In this document: positions 44,203 through 53,173 of the stretch, piece after piece
Position numbering within the stretch: position 1 is the first letter of the stretch
How the letters are laid out: each line of letters starts with the position of its first letter
Origin: Oscillospiraceae bacterium
Lineage (GTDB): Bacteria > Bacillota > Clostridia > Oscillospirales > Oscillospiraceae
NCBI GenBank assembly: GCA_017435525.1
Contig: JAFSEW010000057.1
Location: 20,510-84,509 of the forward strand
Direction of reading: 5' to 3'
DNA length: 64,000 nt
Position numbers and translations under genes: made by a program
Notes under the pieces: generated by a model
The model's database searches: none
Told to the model about the DNA's origin: nothing
Seen by the model: only the letters and a program-made list of their open reading frames with translations

Positions 44203-45462
44203 ATGAAAAAATTTTTGACCTTCCTGGTAGCAGTGATGCTGCTGGCGATGCTGCCGGTGCAGGCGTTTGCGGCAGGCAGCGCATCTGTGTCCGGCCCTGA
44301 TGTGGTTCGTGCAGGCGATACCATCACTGTGCGCTTCCAGGCCGGCGGCGGCATCTACGGCGGCAACGGCAGCGTCAGCTTTGACAGCAATCAGCTGACC
44401 CTCCAGGGCTACAGCGCGTCCCTCAGCGCTCCCTGGACGGTGGAATTCGCGGGAAACAGCTTTGTGTTCTATGATAATTCCATGGCAGCGCCCATTTCCG
44501 GCAGCCAGACCATTTTTCAGGCAACCTTTCAGGTATCTTCCGATCTGCAGCCAGGCACCAATGTGGCGGTGAGCTTCAACGGCATTACCCTCAGCGACGG
44601 CAAGACTGACAGCCATGTGGGCACCAAGACCTATTCCGTAACCATTGCGGAGCCCCTGAGCAATAATGCCAACCTGAAGAGCCTGGGAAGCTCCAATGCG
44701 CAGATCACCCCTGCCTTCTCCACTGACACCACCGAGTACACCGCTTCCGTTCCGTTTAGCGTCAGTAAACTGGAAATCGCTGCGGAAGCAGAGCACCCCG
44801 GCGCGGTTGTGACCGTGGGCAATACCGGCCTTACCCCCGGCGGCACTACGGATGTGACCGTGACGGTCAAGGCAGAAGACGGAACCACCAAGGTGTATCA
44901 CATTAAGACAAAGCGGGCACAGGACCCCAACTATGTGGCATCTGCCAACAACAGCCTCAGCGACTTGGCTGTGGAAGGTTTTCTGCTTTCTCCTGCGTTC
45001 AACCCTGGCCGGGCAGACTATGCGGTGTATCTGCCCTATGAAACCGAATCGTTGAAGCTGGAAGCGGCGGCAGCAGATGCCAAGGCGAAGCTGACAATGC
45101 CGGATCTGGGGGCAATTCCCGTGGGCAAAACTACCTATGAGATTCCCGTTACCGCAGAAAACGGCACTGTGCGCACCTACACCCTGACGGTATTCCGGGC
45201 GGATGTGTTCCAGCCGGGTGTGGAACCCACGGAACCCATAGAGCCGGAAACGGAACCCACCACCGAACCTGCCACGGAACCCACCACCGTGCCCACAGAA
45301 ACGGAAGAACCCACCACCGCGCCCACCCAGGCACCCCAGCAGCCTCAGGAAGCGCGCCCCGGCATGGGTGTGGATTTCTGGATGTGGATCTTGGTTGTGA
45401 TCATGGCCTTCTGTGCCGGCTGCATTACCATTTTGCTGATCAACGGCATCCGCAGAAAGTAA
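44203..45462 (+). CDS. Membrane-anchored cohesin-like protein with cadherin-like sandwich domains
   Basis: A 419-aa surface protein. ATG at 44203 follows GGAGGA. Signal peptide (FLTFLVAVMLLAMLPVQAFA), then a cohesin-like domain at about 25-145 (VVRAGDTITVRFQAGGGIYG, GSVSFDSNQLTL, TFQVSSDLQPGT). Two cadherin-like beta-sandwich repeats follow (SLGSSNAQITPAFSTDTTEY and DLAVEGFLLSPAFNPGRADY). A Thr/Pro/Glu stalk and a C-terminal membrane span (MWILVVIMAFCAGCITILLI) anchor it. Divergent from the dockerin-bearing deacetylase, it could serve as its cell-surface receptor (inference). Confidence 0.82.
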   Translation: MKKFLTFLVAVMLLAMLPVQAFAAGSASVSGPDVVRAGDTITVRFQAGGGIYGGNGSVSFDSNQLTLQGYSASLSAPWTVEFAGNSFVFYDNSMAAPISGSQTIFQATFQVSSDLQPGTNVAVSFNGITLSDGKTDSHVGTKTYSVTIAEPLSNNANLKSLGSSNAQITPAFSTDTTEYTASVPFSVSKLEIAAEAEHPGAVVTVGNTGLTPGGTTDVTVTVKAEDGTTKVYHIKTKRAQDPNYVASANNSLSDLAVEGFLLSPAFNPGRADYAVYLPYETESLKLEAAAADAKAKLTMPDLGAIPVGKTTYEIPVTAENGTVRTYTLTVFRADVFQPGVEPTEPIEPETEPTTEPATEPTTVPTETEEPTTAPTQAPQQPQEARPGMGVDFWMWILVVIMAFCAGCITILLINGIRRK

Positions 45463-45478
45463 ATTACAGAATAGAAAG

Positions 45479-45512
45479 TCCCCCGAAATCTCAGGATTTC
45501 GGGGGATTTTTT
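45479..45512 (+). terminator. Terminator after the cohesin-like gene
   Basis: Stem TCCCCCGAAATC / GATTTCGGGGGA, loop TCAG, then TTTTTT. It also faces the end of the convergent acyltransferase gene. Confidence 0.9.
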
Positions 45513-45519
45513 GCAGATA

Positions 45520-46662
45520 TTATACCTGGACGGCGCGCTTTTCCTTGCAGCTGTGGTAGTACAGATGGAATTTCAGTGCATTGAAGCCCTCTGCGGGGCG
45601 AAGCTCATAGTAAGTCCGGTTGGCGGTGAAAACGATGGCCTTCTGGCCGTGGATGTTCAGATCCGCAATATCTTCCAACGCTACCTGGAAATCACCGCAG
45701 CGCAGGAAGGCAGCGGTAATGGTTACTTCGCCCTGGGCTTCCAGTGCCTCCTGGTGGTTGCGCAGGGTTGTGAGGGTGGCGTTGGGCGCGGTGTAGGGAA
45801 TGCCGTTTTCAATATCGCGCAGAACCTGCTGGTTCTGCCAGTCAGACAGATCTTTTACGGTGGACTGGGGGAGGCCTTCCAGCATGCCGAAGGGATCATA
45901 GCGAAAATGCATACCGCAGCTGCTGCAGCTGACGGTGTCGCCTGCGGAACGGATGGTATCCCGGCTGCAGCACTGGGGGCAAATAAACAGCAGCCGCTCC
46001 ATAAACATGGCCCGCTTTTTGCTGCGGTAACGCTTGGGGTCAGCCAGCTGCCGGGCGTAGGCATCTTCGTAAAGATCCCGGGTGATGGCAGCGTGGAGTT
46101 CTTCGTTGGACATGGTTTGCAGGGTTTCGGGCGTGTAGACCTTCACAGGTGCGCCGTGAAGCATGCCCCGGCGGATGCTGGCACCGCCCCAGCGGGGGCT
46201 GGTAAAATAGCCGCCGATGAGCTTATAGGTGACCAGACCGCAGCCGGCGGACTTGACCATTTTGGCGGTGGAGGGGAGAATGGGACAGGTGACACCGTCC
46301 CAGGTGCGGGAACCTTCGGCAAACATGCAGACATTGTGGCCCTTCCGGGTATGCCGGAGAATCTCCATAACCGTAGCGGCAGCAGAGGCACCTTTGTTGC
46401 GGTAGATGGGCTGCAGCAGCCAGGTAATCAGCTTGCCCACCACGGGCCATCTGGCAATGTGCTCGCTGGCCACGAAATACATGGGCTGACGGAAGCTGGC
46501 GCCTACCAGCAGCGGATCAAAGTCCGTTGCGTGGTTGGACAGCACAATATAATTGGCAGGCAGATTTTTCGCTGTTTCGTATGTATAGCCGAACACGCAT
46601 TTCAGCAGCAGGATCACCAGCGGCCGCAGCAGCTTATAGCAGAAGGAAAGGCGATTTTTCAA
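45520..46662 (-). CDS. PlsC-like acyltransferase with C-terminal zinc-ribbon extension
   Basis: A 380-aa protein. Residues 1 to about 215 are a 1-acyl-glycerol-3-phosphate acyltransferase domain with the catalytic LSNHATDFDP (NHx4D) and FAEGSRT motifs and an N-terminal membrane-associating segment. After a basic stretch (RYRSKKRAMFMERLL) there is a four-Cys zinc ribbon (CPQC ... CSSC) and a C-terminal domain of about 120 residues ending in an AEGFNALKFH region. The extension is not part of ordinary PlsC. Likely role in phospholipid synthesis or lipid modification. Confidence 0.85.
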   Translation of the reverse strand: MKNRLSFCYKLLRPLVILLLKCVFGYTYETAKNLPANYIVLSNHATDFDPLLVGASFRQPMYFVASEHIARWPVVGKLITWLLQPIYRNKGASAAATVMEILRHTRKGHNVCMFAEGSRTWDGVTCPILPSTAKMVKSAGCGLVTYKLIGGYFTSPRWGGASIRRGMLHGAPVKVYTPETLQTMSNEELHAAITRDLYEDAYARQLADPKRYRSKKRAMFMERLLFICPQCCSRDTIRSAGDTVSCSSCGMHFRYDPFGMLEGLPQSTVKDLSDWQNQQVLRDIENGIPYTAPNATLTTLRNHQEALEAQGEVTITAAFLRCGDFQVALEDIADLNIHGQKAIVFTANRTYYELRPAEGFNALKFHLYYHSCKEKRAVQV

Positions 46663-46752
46663 GGGAAAACCTCCGGGAACAGAAATATGTGACTATTGTA
46701 ACAGCATATGTGCAGTTTTTCAACTGTTTTTCGGCCAACAAAGATACACACG

Positions 46753-46789
46753 AAAACAGGACAGTAAATCCTTAGAATTTACTGTCCTG
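46753..46789 (-). terminator. Terminator after the M18 peptidase gene
   Basis: Stem AGGACAGTAAAT / ATTTACTGTCCT with a T-run on the minus strand. Confidence 0.75.
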
Positions 46790-46796
46790 TCTTTTG

Positions 46797-48077
46797 CTAT
46801 TTGAGGGTGTAGCCGGATGCGGTGCGCTCCAGGGCGGCACCATAGTAGGCGGCCATGGCATTTTCCAGAGCAATGGCATCGCTGATGGCAGCGGTTTCGT
46901 AGCAGGAGTGCATTGCCAGCTGGGGCAGGCCGATATCTACGCTGGGCACCGATACATGTGCCAGGGAAATATTGCCCAGAGTGGAGCCGCCGGGGAGGTC
47001 AGCCCGGTTGCAGTAGGTCTGCACCGGTACTTCCGCCTTGGCGCATACCTTGCGGAAAATGGCGGCGGATACACCGTCGGAGGTGTAGCGCTGGTTGGCG
47101 TTGTACTTGAGAACCACGCCCTTGCCCATGACGGGGGTATTGGCGGCATCGGCCAGCTCCGGATGGTTGGGATGGATGGCGTGGGCATTGTCCGCCGATA
47201 CCATGAAGGACTGGGCCAGCATCTGGGGCAGGGGAAGATTCAGGCAGCTGCAGATCCGCTGCAGGGTGACTTCCAGCAGGTCAGAGGCGGCACCCTGCAA
47301 AGAGGCGGAGCCCACTTCCTCACTGTCAAAGACGCTGAGCACCGGGATGGCGCTGCTTTCGGCTGCGTTCAGGAAGCCCTGGGTGCAGCACCAGGCACAT
47401 TCCAGATCGTCCAGGGCGGCGGAGGAAATATATTCTTCTTCCAGACCCCACACGCTGGCCTTCTGCCGGATGTAGAGGTACAGGTCGTGGCCCAGGATCT
47501 TGCCCCCTGCGGCTTCTTCCAGAATCGTCTGGAATTTGCCTGCTGCTTCCTTGCTGCCCATGAGAGGCAGGGTGTCCACAGCGGGGTTCCACTTATAGCC
47601 GTCGTTGGCCTGGCGGTTCATGTGGATGGCCACATTGGGGATCAGCAGCAGATCCCGGTCGATATCCACCAGGCGGCTTTCGATACCGGATTCCGTTTCC
47701 ACCATCACCCGGCCTGCCACAGACAGGGGTCTGTCCAGCCAGGGGGAAATGAGCATGCCGCCGTAGCGCTCCACAGCCAGCCGGGTGTAAGCACCCTTCA
47801 GCTCGCCGTTTTCCTTCACCTTAAAGCAGGGGCGGTCGGCATGGCTGGCGCTGAGCAGGAAGCCTTTGGGATTGCCCTGGGGAATCCGGAAGGCCAGAAT
47901 AGCGCTGTCATTGCGCTTGAGGTAATACTTGCCGCCGGGAATCAGATCCCAGGCGTTCCACTCGTTCAGTGCCTGATAGCCTGCGTCCAGCAGAACCTTT
48001 TCCAGGCCTGCCACAGCGTGGAATACGCTGTGGGCATTGTCCAGAAAATCAATGAGAGCTTCGATTCTCTTATCCAT
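46797..48077 (-). CDS. M18 family aminopeptidase
   Basis: A 426-aa metallo-aminopeptidase of the aspartyl-aminopeptidase group. Dinuclear metal motifs: LSASHADRPCFKVK with the first His, VSVFDSEEVGS with the Glu pair, SADNAHAIHPNHPEL and a C-terminal PQLAMHSCYE. It trims N-terminal acidic or neutral residues from peptides in the cytoplasm. It begins one base after the stop of pepF, forming a peptide-degradation operon. Confidence 0.92.
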   Translation of the reverse strand: MDKRIEALIDFLDNAHSVFHAVAGLEKVLLDAGYQALNEWNAWDLIPGGKYYLKRNDSAILAFRIPQGNPKGFLLSASHADRPCFKVKENGELKGAYTRLAVERYGGMLISPWLDRPLSVAGRVMVETESGIESRLVDIDRDLLLIPNVAIHMNRQANDGYKWNPAVDTLPLMGSKEAAGKFQTILEEAAGGKILGHDLYLYIRQKASVWGLEEEYISSAALDDLECAWCCTQGFLNAAESSAIPVLSVFDSEEVGSASLQGAASDLLEVTLQRICSCLNLPLPQMLAQSFMVSADNAHAIHPNHPELADAANTPVMGKGVVLKYNANQRYTSDGVSAAIFRKVCAKAEVPVQTYCNRADLPGGSTLGNISLAHVSVPSVDIGLPQLAMHSCYETAAISDAIALENAMAAYYGAALERTASGYTLK

Positions 48078-48078
48078 C

Positions 48079-49833
48079 TTATGCCTCCACCAGTGCGCAG
48101 AACATGTCGATCTGATCGGCGATGGTCTGCAGGGCGGCGCGCCAGAAGTTCTTATCGGTCAGGTCGATGCCGGCGACCTTGGCGGTGTCTTCCACAGTGG
48201 CGATGGGGGTGGTGTGCAGCAGCTTCTTGTACTTGGGCACGAAGCTTGCGCCTTCTTCCAGGTACTGGGCGTACAGACCCCGGGCGAACAGACCGCCGAA
48301 GGCGTAGGGGAAGTTGTAGAAGGTGGGGCCATAGTAGTGGCTCTTGCAGACCCACATGTAGGGATGCATTACATCGTGATCCAGACCGTCGCCGTAGCTG
48401 CGCTTCTGGGCCTCGGTCATGAAGGCGCACAGGTCATCGGCGTTCATGAACTTCTCTTCCCGGTTCTCAAAGACCATGGCTTCAAAACGGAAGCGGGAGT
48501 AGATGTCGCAGATGATCTGGGTGGCATCCTGCAGCTGAGACTCGATGAGGGCCAGACGCTCATCATCGGAAGCGGCATTCTTGATGGCAGCCGCCATCAC
48601 CACGCATTCATTGAAGGTAGAGGCGGTTTCTGCCACGGGCATGGAGTAATCCTTGTTCAGGGGGCGGTGGTCCTGGATGCACTGGTTGTGGAAGGCGTGA
48701 CCCAGCTCATGGGCCAGGGTTACCACATCGCCGAACATGCCGTCGTAGTTGGTGAGGATGCGGCTCTCGTTCAGGCACTCCACACCGGCGCAGAAAGCAC
48801 CGCCGGACTTGCCATCCCGGGGGAAGAAATCAATCCAGGCTTCGTCAAAGGCCCGGGCAACCATATCGGCCAGCTCCTGATCGAAGGTGGAGAACAGGCT
48901 CACCAGCAGATCCTTGGCTTCCTGGGTGGAGAACTTGCTGCTGGCGTTGCCCATGGGGGCAAACAGATCGTACCAGGGCAGACCGCCTTCGTGACCCAGG
49001 GCCTTGGCCTTGGCCTTCAGATACTGCCAGAATTTGGGCAGATATTCGTCCATGGCGCTAAGCATAGCATCCAGAGTTTCCCGCTTCATGTCGGAGTGCT
49101 TCAGGGTGCGCTCCAGGGGAGATTCGTAGCCGCGAAGCTGGCAGTCGGAAATGGTTTCCAGCTTGATGGAGTTCAGGGCGAAGGCCACGCTGTCCTTGAT
49201 CCGGTCATAGCAGGCGATTTCAGCCTCGTATGCAGCCTTGCGCACTGCGGCATCGGGATCGTAGGCCAGGTTACGGATGGCAGACAGATTGGTGGTGCCG
49301 CCGTTGTAGGCTACGGGAACGGTGGAGGTCAGGTAGCCCTGCAGGTCACTCCAGGCGCTGCCGCCGGAGAGCCGCATCCGGGCCATGATCTGCTCACCCT
49401 TGCCGCTCAGCAGGTAGCGGCTGGACTCGGCCATTTTCTCAAACAGGAAGCCGTAATCCTTCAGCTTTTCGTCGGCGGCCACCAGCTCCATCAGGTTGGG
49501 CAGCTTGGAAGCCCAGTCCTTAAAGGCGGCTTCCGGGGCAGCCATGCCGCTGTAAACAGCCATCAGCCGGCCCATCTGGGAAGCGGCTTCGCCGTCACGG
49601 GTGTTGGTGGACTGCCGCAGGGAAGCGTACAGACCCAGCTTGCCTGCCAGCTCGCTGAGCTCCTCTTCCATGGTGATACCGGCGCGCAGGGCTTCGGCGG
49701 GGTCAGCTTCAGAAAGATTTGCGGTAAAAGCGGTATAGGCAGCCAGCTTTTCCTTGGCGGTATTCAGATCTGCCTCAAAAGCGGGGTCGTCAAAACCCTT
49801 GTAAATGGGGTCAAGATTCCATACTTCATTCAT
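48079..49833 (-). CDS. pepF: Oligoendopeptidase F (M3B)
   Basis: A 584-aa cytoplasmic zinc endopeptidase for short peptides. Start at 49833 (MNEVWNLDPIYKGF) is preferred: the AAGGA sits directly against the ATG at 49845 and is correctly spaced only for the later one. Catalytic motif TLAHELGHAFHNQ with downstream ETASTFNE. N-terminal helical region and DPDAAVRKAAYEA are typical of PepF. It is co-transcribed with the M18 aminopeptidase, which would finish the released peptides. Confidence 0.93.
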   Translation of the reverse strand: MNEVWNLDPIYKGFDDPAFEADLNTAKEKLAAYTAFTANLSEADPAEALRAGITMEEELSELAGKLGLYASLRQSTNTRDGEAASQMGRLMAVYSGMAAPEAAFKDWASKLPNLMELVAADEKLKDYGFLFEKMAESSRYLLSGKGEQIMARMRLSGGSAWSDLQGYLTSTVPVAYNGGTTNLSAIRNLAYDPDAAVRKAAYEAEIACYDRIKDSVAFALNSIKLETISDCQLRGYESPLERTLKHSDMKRETLDAMLSAMDEYLPKFWQYLKAKAKALGHEGGLPWYDLFAPMGNASSKFSTQEAKDLLVSLFSTFDQELADMVARAFDEAWIDFFPRDGKSGGAFCAGVECLNESRILTNYDGMFGDVVTLAHELGHAFHNQCIQDHRPLNKDYSMPVAETASTFNECVVMAAAIKNAASDDERLALIESQLQDATQIICDIYSRFRFEAMVFENREEKFMNADDLCAFMTEAQKRSYGDGLDHDVMHPYMWVCKSHYYGPTFYNFPYAFGGLFARGLYAQYLEEGASFVPKYKKLLHTTPIATVEDTAKVAGIDLTDKNFWRAALQTIADQIDMFCALVEA

Positions 49834-49964
49834 AATGCATTTCATCCTTTCGCAATGAGAATATACCCGGATTGTACTATATTTTACAGGCCTGCGTCAA
49901 CTGCAAATGCCATTTGAAAAAAGATGTCATAATATTGCAAAAAGTTTGTAATTTATCGTTACTT

Positions 49965-49981
49965 TGTCGAAAACTGTCGAA
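49965..49981 (+). promoter_or_regulatory. Two 0A boxes upstream of spo0A
   Basis: TGTCGAA occurs at 49965-49971 and again at 49975-49981, exactly one helical turn apart. This is the Spo0A-box core, and the pair lies upstream of the predicted spo0A promoter, so Spo0A~P probably regulates its own gene. A near-match TGTCGCAA lies at about 50046. Confidence 0.75.
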
Positions 49982-50010
49982 TCAGGACGAACGATTGTTT
50001 GGGAAACGCC

Positions 50011-50039
50011 TTGCAAAATATCCTACATTGTGCTAAATT
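50011..50039 (+). promoter_or_regulatory. Likely spo0A promoter
   Basis: TTGCAA (50011-50016) and TAAATT (50034-50039) with a 17-bp spacer, about 50 bp upstream of the ATG. Confidence 0.45.
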
Positions 50040-50088
50040 ATATTTGTCGCAACGAAGGGGAGAACTTCAATAGTCAGGAGAGGAAGTT

Positions 50089-50868
50089 ATGGAACGAGTA
50101 ACAACCGTAGTAATCGCAGACAATACGGAAGAATTTTGCACAGGGCTGTCCGCAGCGCTGCAGCAGGCAGGCGGCTTCCAGGTGCTGGGCATTGCCGGTG
50201 ACGGCGAACAGGCAATCCGCATGGTCACGGAGCGAAAGCCCGATGTACTGGTGCTGGATCTGATGCTGCCGAAGCGGGATGGCCTCAGTGTGCTGAAAGC
50301 GCTGAATGGAATGGACCGCAAGCCGGTGACACTGGCTACATCCACATTTCTTACAGAATATGTGTCCTCTGCCGCGGCAGGGCTGGGCGTCCGGTACCTG
50401 ATGCTGAAGCCTTGCGACACAGAGGCCATAGTGGAGCGTCTGGAGGAGATCCGGGGAGGGGAGAACCTTCGGAAGCCTGCAGTGCGCAAGCTGGGCAGAT
50501 CCGATATTGAGTCCATGGTCACAGGCATTATCCATGAAATCGGCGTCCCGGCCCATATCAAGGGCTACCAGTACCTGCGGGAGGCTATCATTATCGCGGT
50601 CAACGATATGGATGTGATCAACGCCATCACCAAGGTGCTGTATCCCCAGGTGGCAAAAACCTTCAACACCACGCCGTCCCGTGTGGAGCGGGCCATCCGC
50701 CACGCCATCGAAGTAGCATGGGATCGGGGAGATTTGGATACTTTGCAAAGATTCTTTGGGTATACTGTCAGCAATACAAAAGGAAAACCCACGAATTCGG
50801 AGTTCATCGCTCTGATCGCGGACAAGCTCCAGCTGCAGCTGAAATCCTCCGAAGCCGTCAATTTTTAA
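50089..50868 (+). CDS. spo0A: Sporulation master regulator Spo0A
   Basis: A 259-aa response regulator controlling entry into sporulation. The receiver domain covers 1-120 with the acidic pair near ADNTEE, phospho-acceptor Asp57 in [12 protein letters not shown] and the switch Lys in LKPCDTEA. The C-terminal Spo0A domain is highly typical: [52 protein letters not shown]. It starts after AGGAGAGGA. It has 0A boxes upstream and a terminator downstream. SpoIVB, often adjacent in Firmicutes, is not here. Confidence 0.97.
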   Translation: MERVTTVVIADNTEEFCTGLSAALQQAGGFQVLGIAGDGEQAIRMVTERKPDVLVLDLMLPKRDGLSVLKALNGMDRKPVTLATSTFLTEYVSSAAAGLGVRYLMLKPCDTEAIVERLEEIRGGENLRKPAVRKLGRSDIESMVTGIIHEIGVPAHIKGYQYLREAIIIAVNDMDVINAITKVLYPQVAKTFNTTPSRVERAIRHAIEVAWDRGDLDTLQRFFGYTVSNTKGKPTNSEFIALIADKLQLQLKSSEAVNF

Positions 50869-50874
50869 TGTCCC

Positions 50875-50922
50875 GCCGTCAGGACAGCCGTTTTGGGATG
50901 TCCTGACGGCGAAATCTTTTTC
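50875..50922 (+). terminator. Terminator after spo0A
   Basis: Stem GCCGTCAGGACA / TGTCCTGACGGC, tail ending CTTTTT. Confidence 0.8.
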
Positions 50923-51001
50923 GTCACCTGGTTGCCTTTTTGTTTTTTTCGTGGTAAGCTTATTTTATTCATAAAAACAGGGGACCGCGGGGTGTTTTGA
51001 T

Positions 51002-52633
51002 ATGAAAAAAAGTCTTTGGGATCGGTTCACGGGATCCAGGGGGGCATGGCTCCTGTTCGCTGCGGTTTTGGCCGTGCAGCTGGTTTGCCTTTTCTGGATG
51101 AGCGCCCAAAAGCAGGAATTTCACATTGACGAGATCTACAGCTACATTCTCTCCAACGGCTACGAATACGACCGGGTCAGCAACCGGGAGGAGGTTTGGA
51201 ACACCTGGATCCGGGGCTCCGACCTGGAGTCCTTCGTCACCGTGGACAGAGGAGAGCAGTTCGCCTACGGACGGGTGTACCGCAACAATGCCTTGGATGC
51301 CCACCCGCCCCTTTACTATTTTCTCTTCCACACCCTCTGCTCCTTCTTCCCGGGGGTCTTCAGCAAATGGTTTGGCCTGGGGCTGAATATATTCCTCTTC
51401 GCCCTGTCCCAAACGGCGCTGTTCGTCCTGTCCAAACGGATCCTGGGGGATAACCCCTGGGCGGTAGTGCCGGCGGCGATCCTGGGGGGCACCCGGCTGG
51501 GGCTGGACGGGGTGCTGTTCATGCGGATGTACGCCCTGTTGACCCTTTTGACGGTGCTTTTGCTGCTGCTGCACCACCGGATGCTCTCCCGGGAGAAGCC
51601 CTGGGATCCGGCGGCCTGCTTCGCCCTGACCTTTTTGGGAGTCTTCACCCACTATTATTTCGCCATCCCCGCCTTCTTCCTGGCGGCGTTCTTCTGCCTG
51701 CGGTATTGGATGAAGCATCAATGGAAGCGGCTGGCCCTCTATGCCGCCGCCATGCTGGCAGGGGTGGTCTGCGTGTTCCTGGTCTATCCCGCGGCCCTTT
51801 TGCAGATCACCGGCTCCCCCACCAACAATGTGGGCAACTCCGTGTTCGGGGATCTTTTGAAGCTGGACAATACCCTCACCTCCATTGAATACATCGGCTG
51901 GTTCGTCCTGGTGGGGATCTTCGGCAGCCTGGGCTACAGCCTGCCCCTCACCGGCCCCGCCGCCCTGCTCACCTGCCTGCTGGCGGTGAAAAAGCCCCGG
52001 CAGAAGGACGGAGCCTGGAAGCCGGACCCCCGGCTGTTCCTTATGGGCCTGGGTCTGCTGCTGCTGTCGTTTTTGGTGATCTGCCATATTTCCAATTACT
52101 TCACCTTCGTGCGCTATGTCTACCACCTGGTGCCCCTGCTGGCCCTGGTTTCCGGCTACGGCCTGCGGTGGCTGGCCGCCCGGCTCAAATGCAACGGCCG
52201 GGGGCTGTGCCTGGGCTTTTTGTGCCTGTGCCTGGTCACCTGTGTGGCCATGGCCGCCCGGGGAGACAGCGAGTATATGCTGGAGGAATACGCCCCCACC
52301 AACGCCCGGGTCCAGGCCCTTTCCCAGGACCGGCCCCTGCTGCTGGTGGGCCGCCGCCGGGAAACCTTCTTCCCCACCACCAATTTCCAGGTGCTCTGCG
52401 GCAGCAGCCGGCTGTTCATGAATGACACCGCGGATCCGGCAGACATTGCCGCCGCCCTGGAGGATGTGGATACGGAAGAAGGAGTGGTGTTCCTGCTCCT
52501 TACCGACAAGGTTTGGACCGACGGCCTGGACGGGCCCCAGGCCATGGCCGCCATCGTGGCCGCCTGTCCCCAGCTGAGCAGCTTCCAAAAGCTGGGCGAC
52601 TGCGTCTACGGAATGTACTACCTTGCCCAATAA
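51002..52633 (+). CDS. GT-C type membrane glycosyltransferase (GT39/ArnT-like)
   Basis: A 543-aa polytopic membrane protein with about 10-12 spans. The first extracytoplasmic loop has the GT-C signature FHIDEIYSY with Asp43-Glu44, followed by LDAHPPLYYFLFH, as in PMT/ArnT-like enzymes using polyprenyl-phosphate sugars. The acceptor is unknown. It is a single gene with its own terminator. Codon use is extreme in GC (CCC, GCC, CGG), richer than the neighbours, which may indicate a different history. Confidence 0.85.
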   Translation: MKKSLWDRFTGSRGAWLLFAAVLAVQLVCLFWMSAQKQEFHIDEIYSYILSNGYEYDRVSNREEVWNTWIRGSDLESFVTVDRGEQFAYGRVYRNNALDAHPPLYYFLFHTLCSFFPGVFSKWFGLGLNIFLFALSQTALFVLSKRILGDNPWAVVPAAILGGTRLGLDGVLFMRMYALLTLLTVLLLLLHHRMLSREKPWDPAACFALTFLGVFTHYYFAIPAFFLAAFFCLRYWMKHQWKRLALYAAAMLAGVVCVFLVYPAALLQITGSPTNNVGNSVFGDLLKLDNTLTSIEYIGWFVLVGIFGSLGYSLPLTGPAALLTCLLAVKKPRQKDGAWKPDPRLFLMGLGLLLLSFLVICHISNYFTFVRYVYHLVPLLALVSGYGLRWLAARLKCNGRGLCLGFLCLCLVTCVAMAARGDSEYMLEEYAPTNARVQALSQDRPLLLVGRRRETFFPTTNFQVLCGSSRLFMNDTADPADIAAALEDVDTEEGVVFLLLTDKVWTDGLDGPQAMAAIVAACPQLSSFQKLGDCVYGMYYLAQ

Positions 52634-52636
52634 AAG

Positions 52637-52677
52637 ATCCCCTCCCCGGTTTTTCGGATCCCGGGGAGGGGATTTTT
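52637..52677 (+). terminator. Terminator after the GT-C gene
   Basis: Stem ATCCCCTCCCCGG / CCGGGGAGGGGAT followed by a T-run. Confidence 0.88.
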
Positions 52678-52725
52678 CGGTTTTGGTTTATTCCGCGAAG
52701 TTCAGTTCCCGTTTCAGGGGGGCGC

Positions 52726-52751
52726 GGACACCCGGGGACGGGTGTCCCTAC
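52726..52751. repeat. GTAGGG-edged palindrome (reverse)
   Basis: GGACACCCGGGGACGGGTGTCC then CTAC, matching the copy at 42134-42159. Confidence 0.6.
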
Positions 52752-52850
52752 TTTCATGTTCCCCGAAGGCTGTAACAGCGACCAAATGTACGCCGGTTCC
52801 AAACTGCAATAATACCGTGCCCTGGATAGCGAATTTCTGAATATCCCAAC

Positions 52851-53018
52851 TGTAGGGGAGGGTCCGGACCAATGTCATTAAGTTTAGACTGTCATTGCGA
52901 GGGCCGTAGGCCCGTGGCAATCCGTAATACCTTTAGAGAACGGATTCTCACGCCTGCTGACGCAGGCTCAGAATGACACGGTTTCTTAACTGAATGACAT
53001 TGGGGTCTTGACCCTCCC
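52851..53018. repeat. Palindromic repeat split by a nested MITE-like insertion
   Basis: The outer element GTAGGGGAGGGTC...TTGACCCTCCCC is intact at 26112-26135 but here is split by about 143 bp. The insert has inverted ends (GGACCAATGTCATTAAGTTTA and the complement of TTAACTGAATGACATTGG), and its core (GTCATTGCGAGG ... GCTCAGAATGACA) belongs to the GTCATTCTGAGC family. The 540-bp gap 52634-53173 contains this, one more palindrome and a terminator, and no convincing gene. Confidence 0.65.
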
Positions 53019-53173
53019 CTTTAATATTTCAATTACTGTGCCTATGCGTACCCGTCTAACAGGCGCGTTTTTTGCTGCTGCACCATACAAAGGGAGAGGA
53101 CAACGAACATATCTTGTAAAGCATTCAAAGAAATGCTTTACTGATTTTATTCCAAGAGAAAGAAGGAACATAC

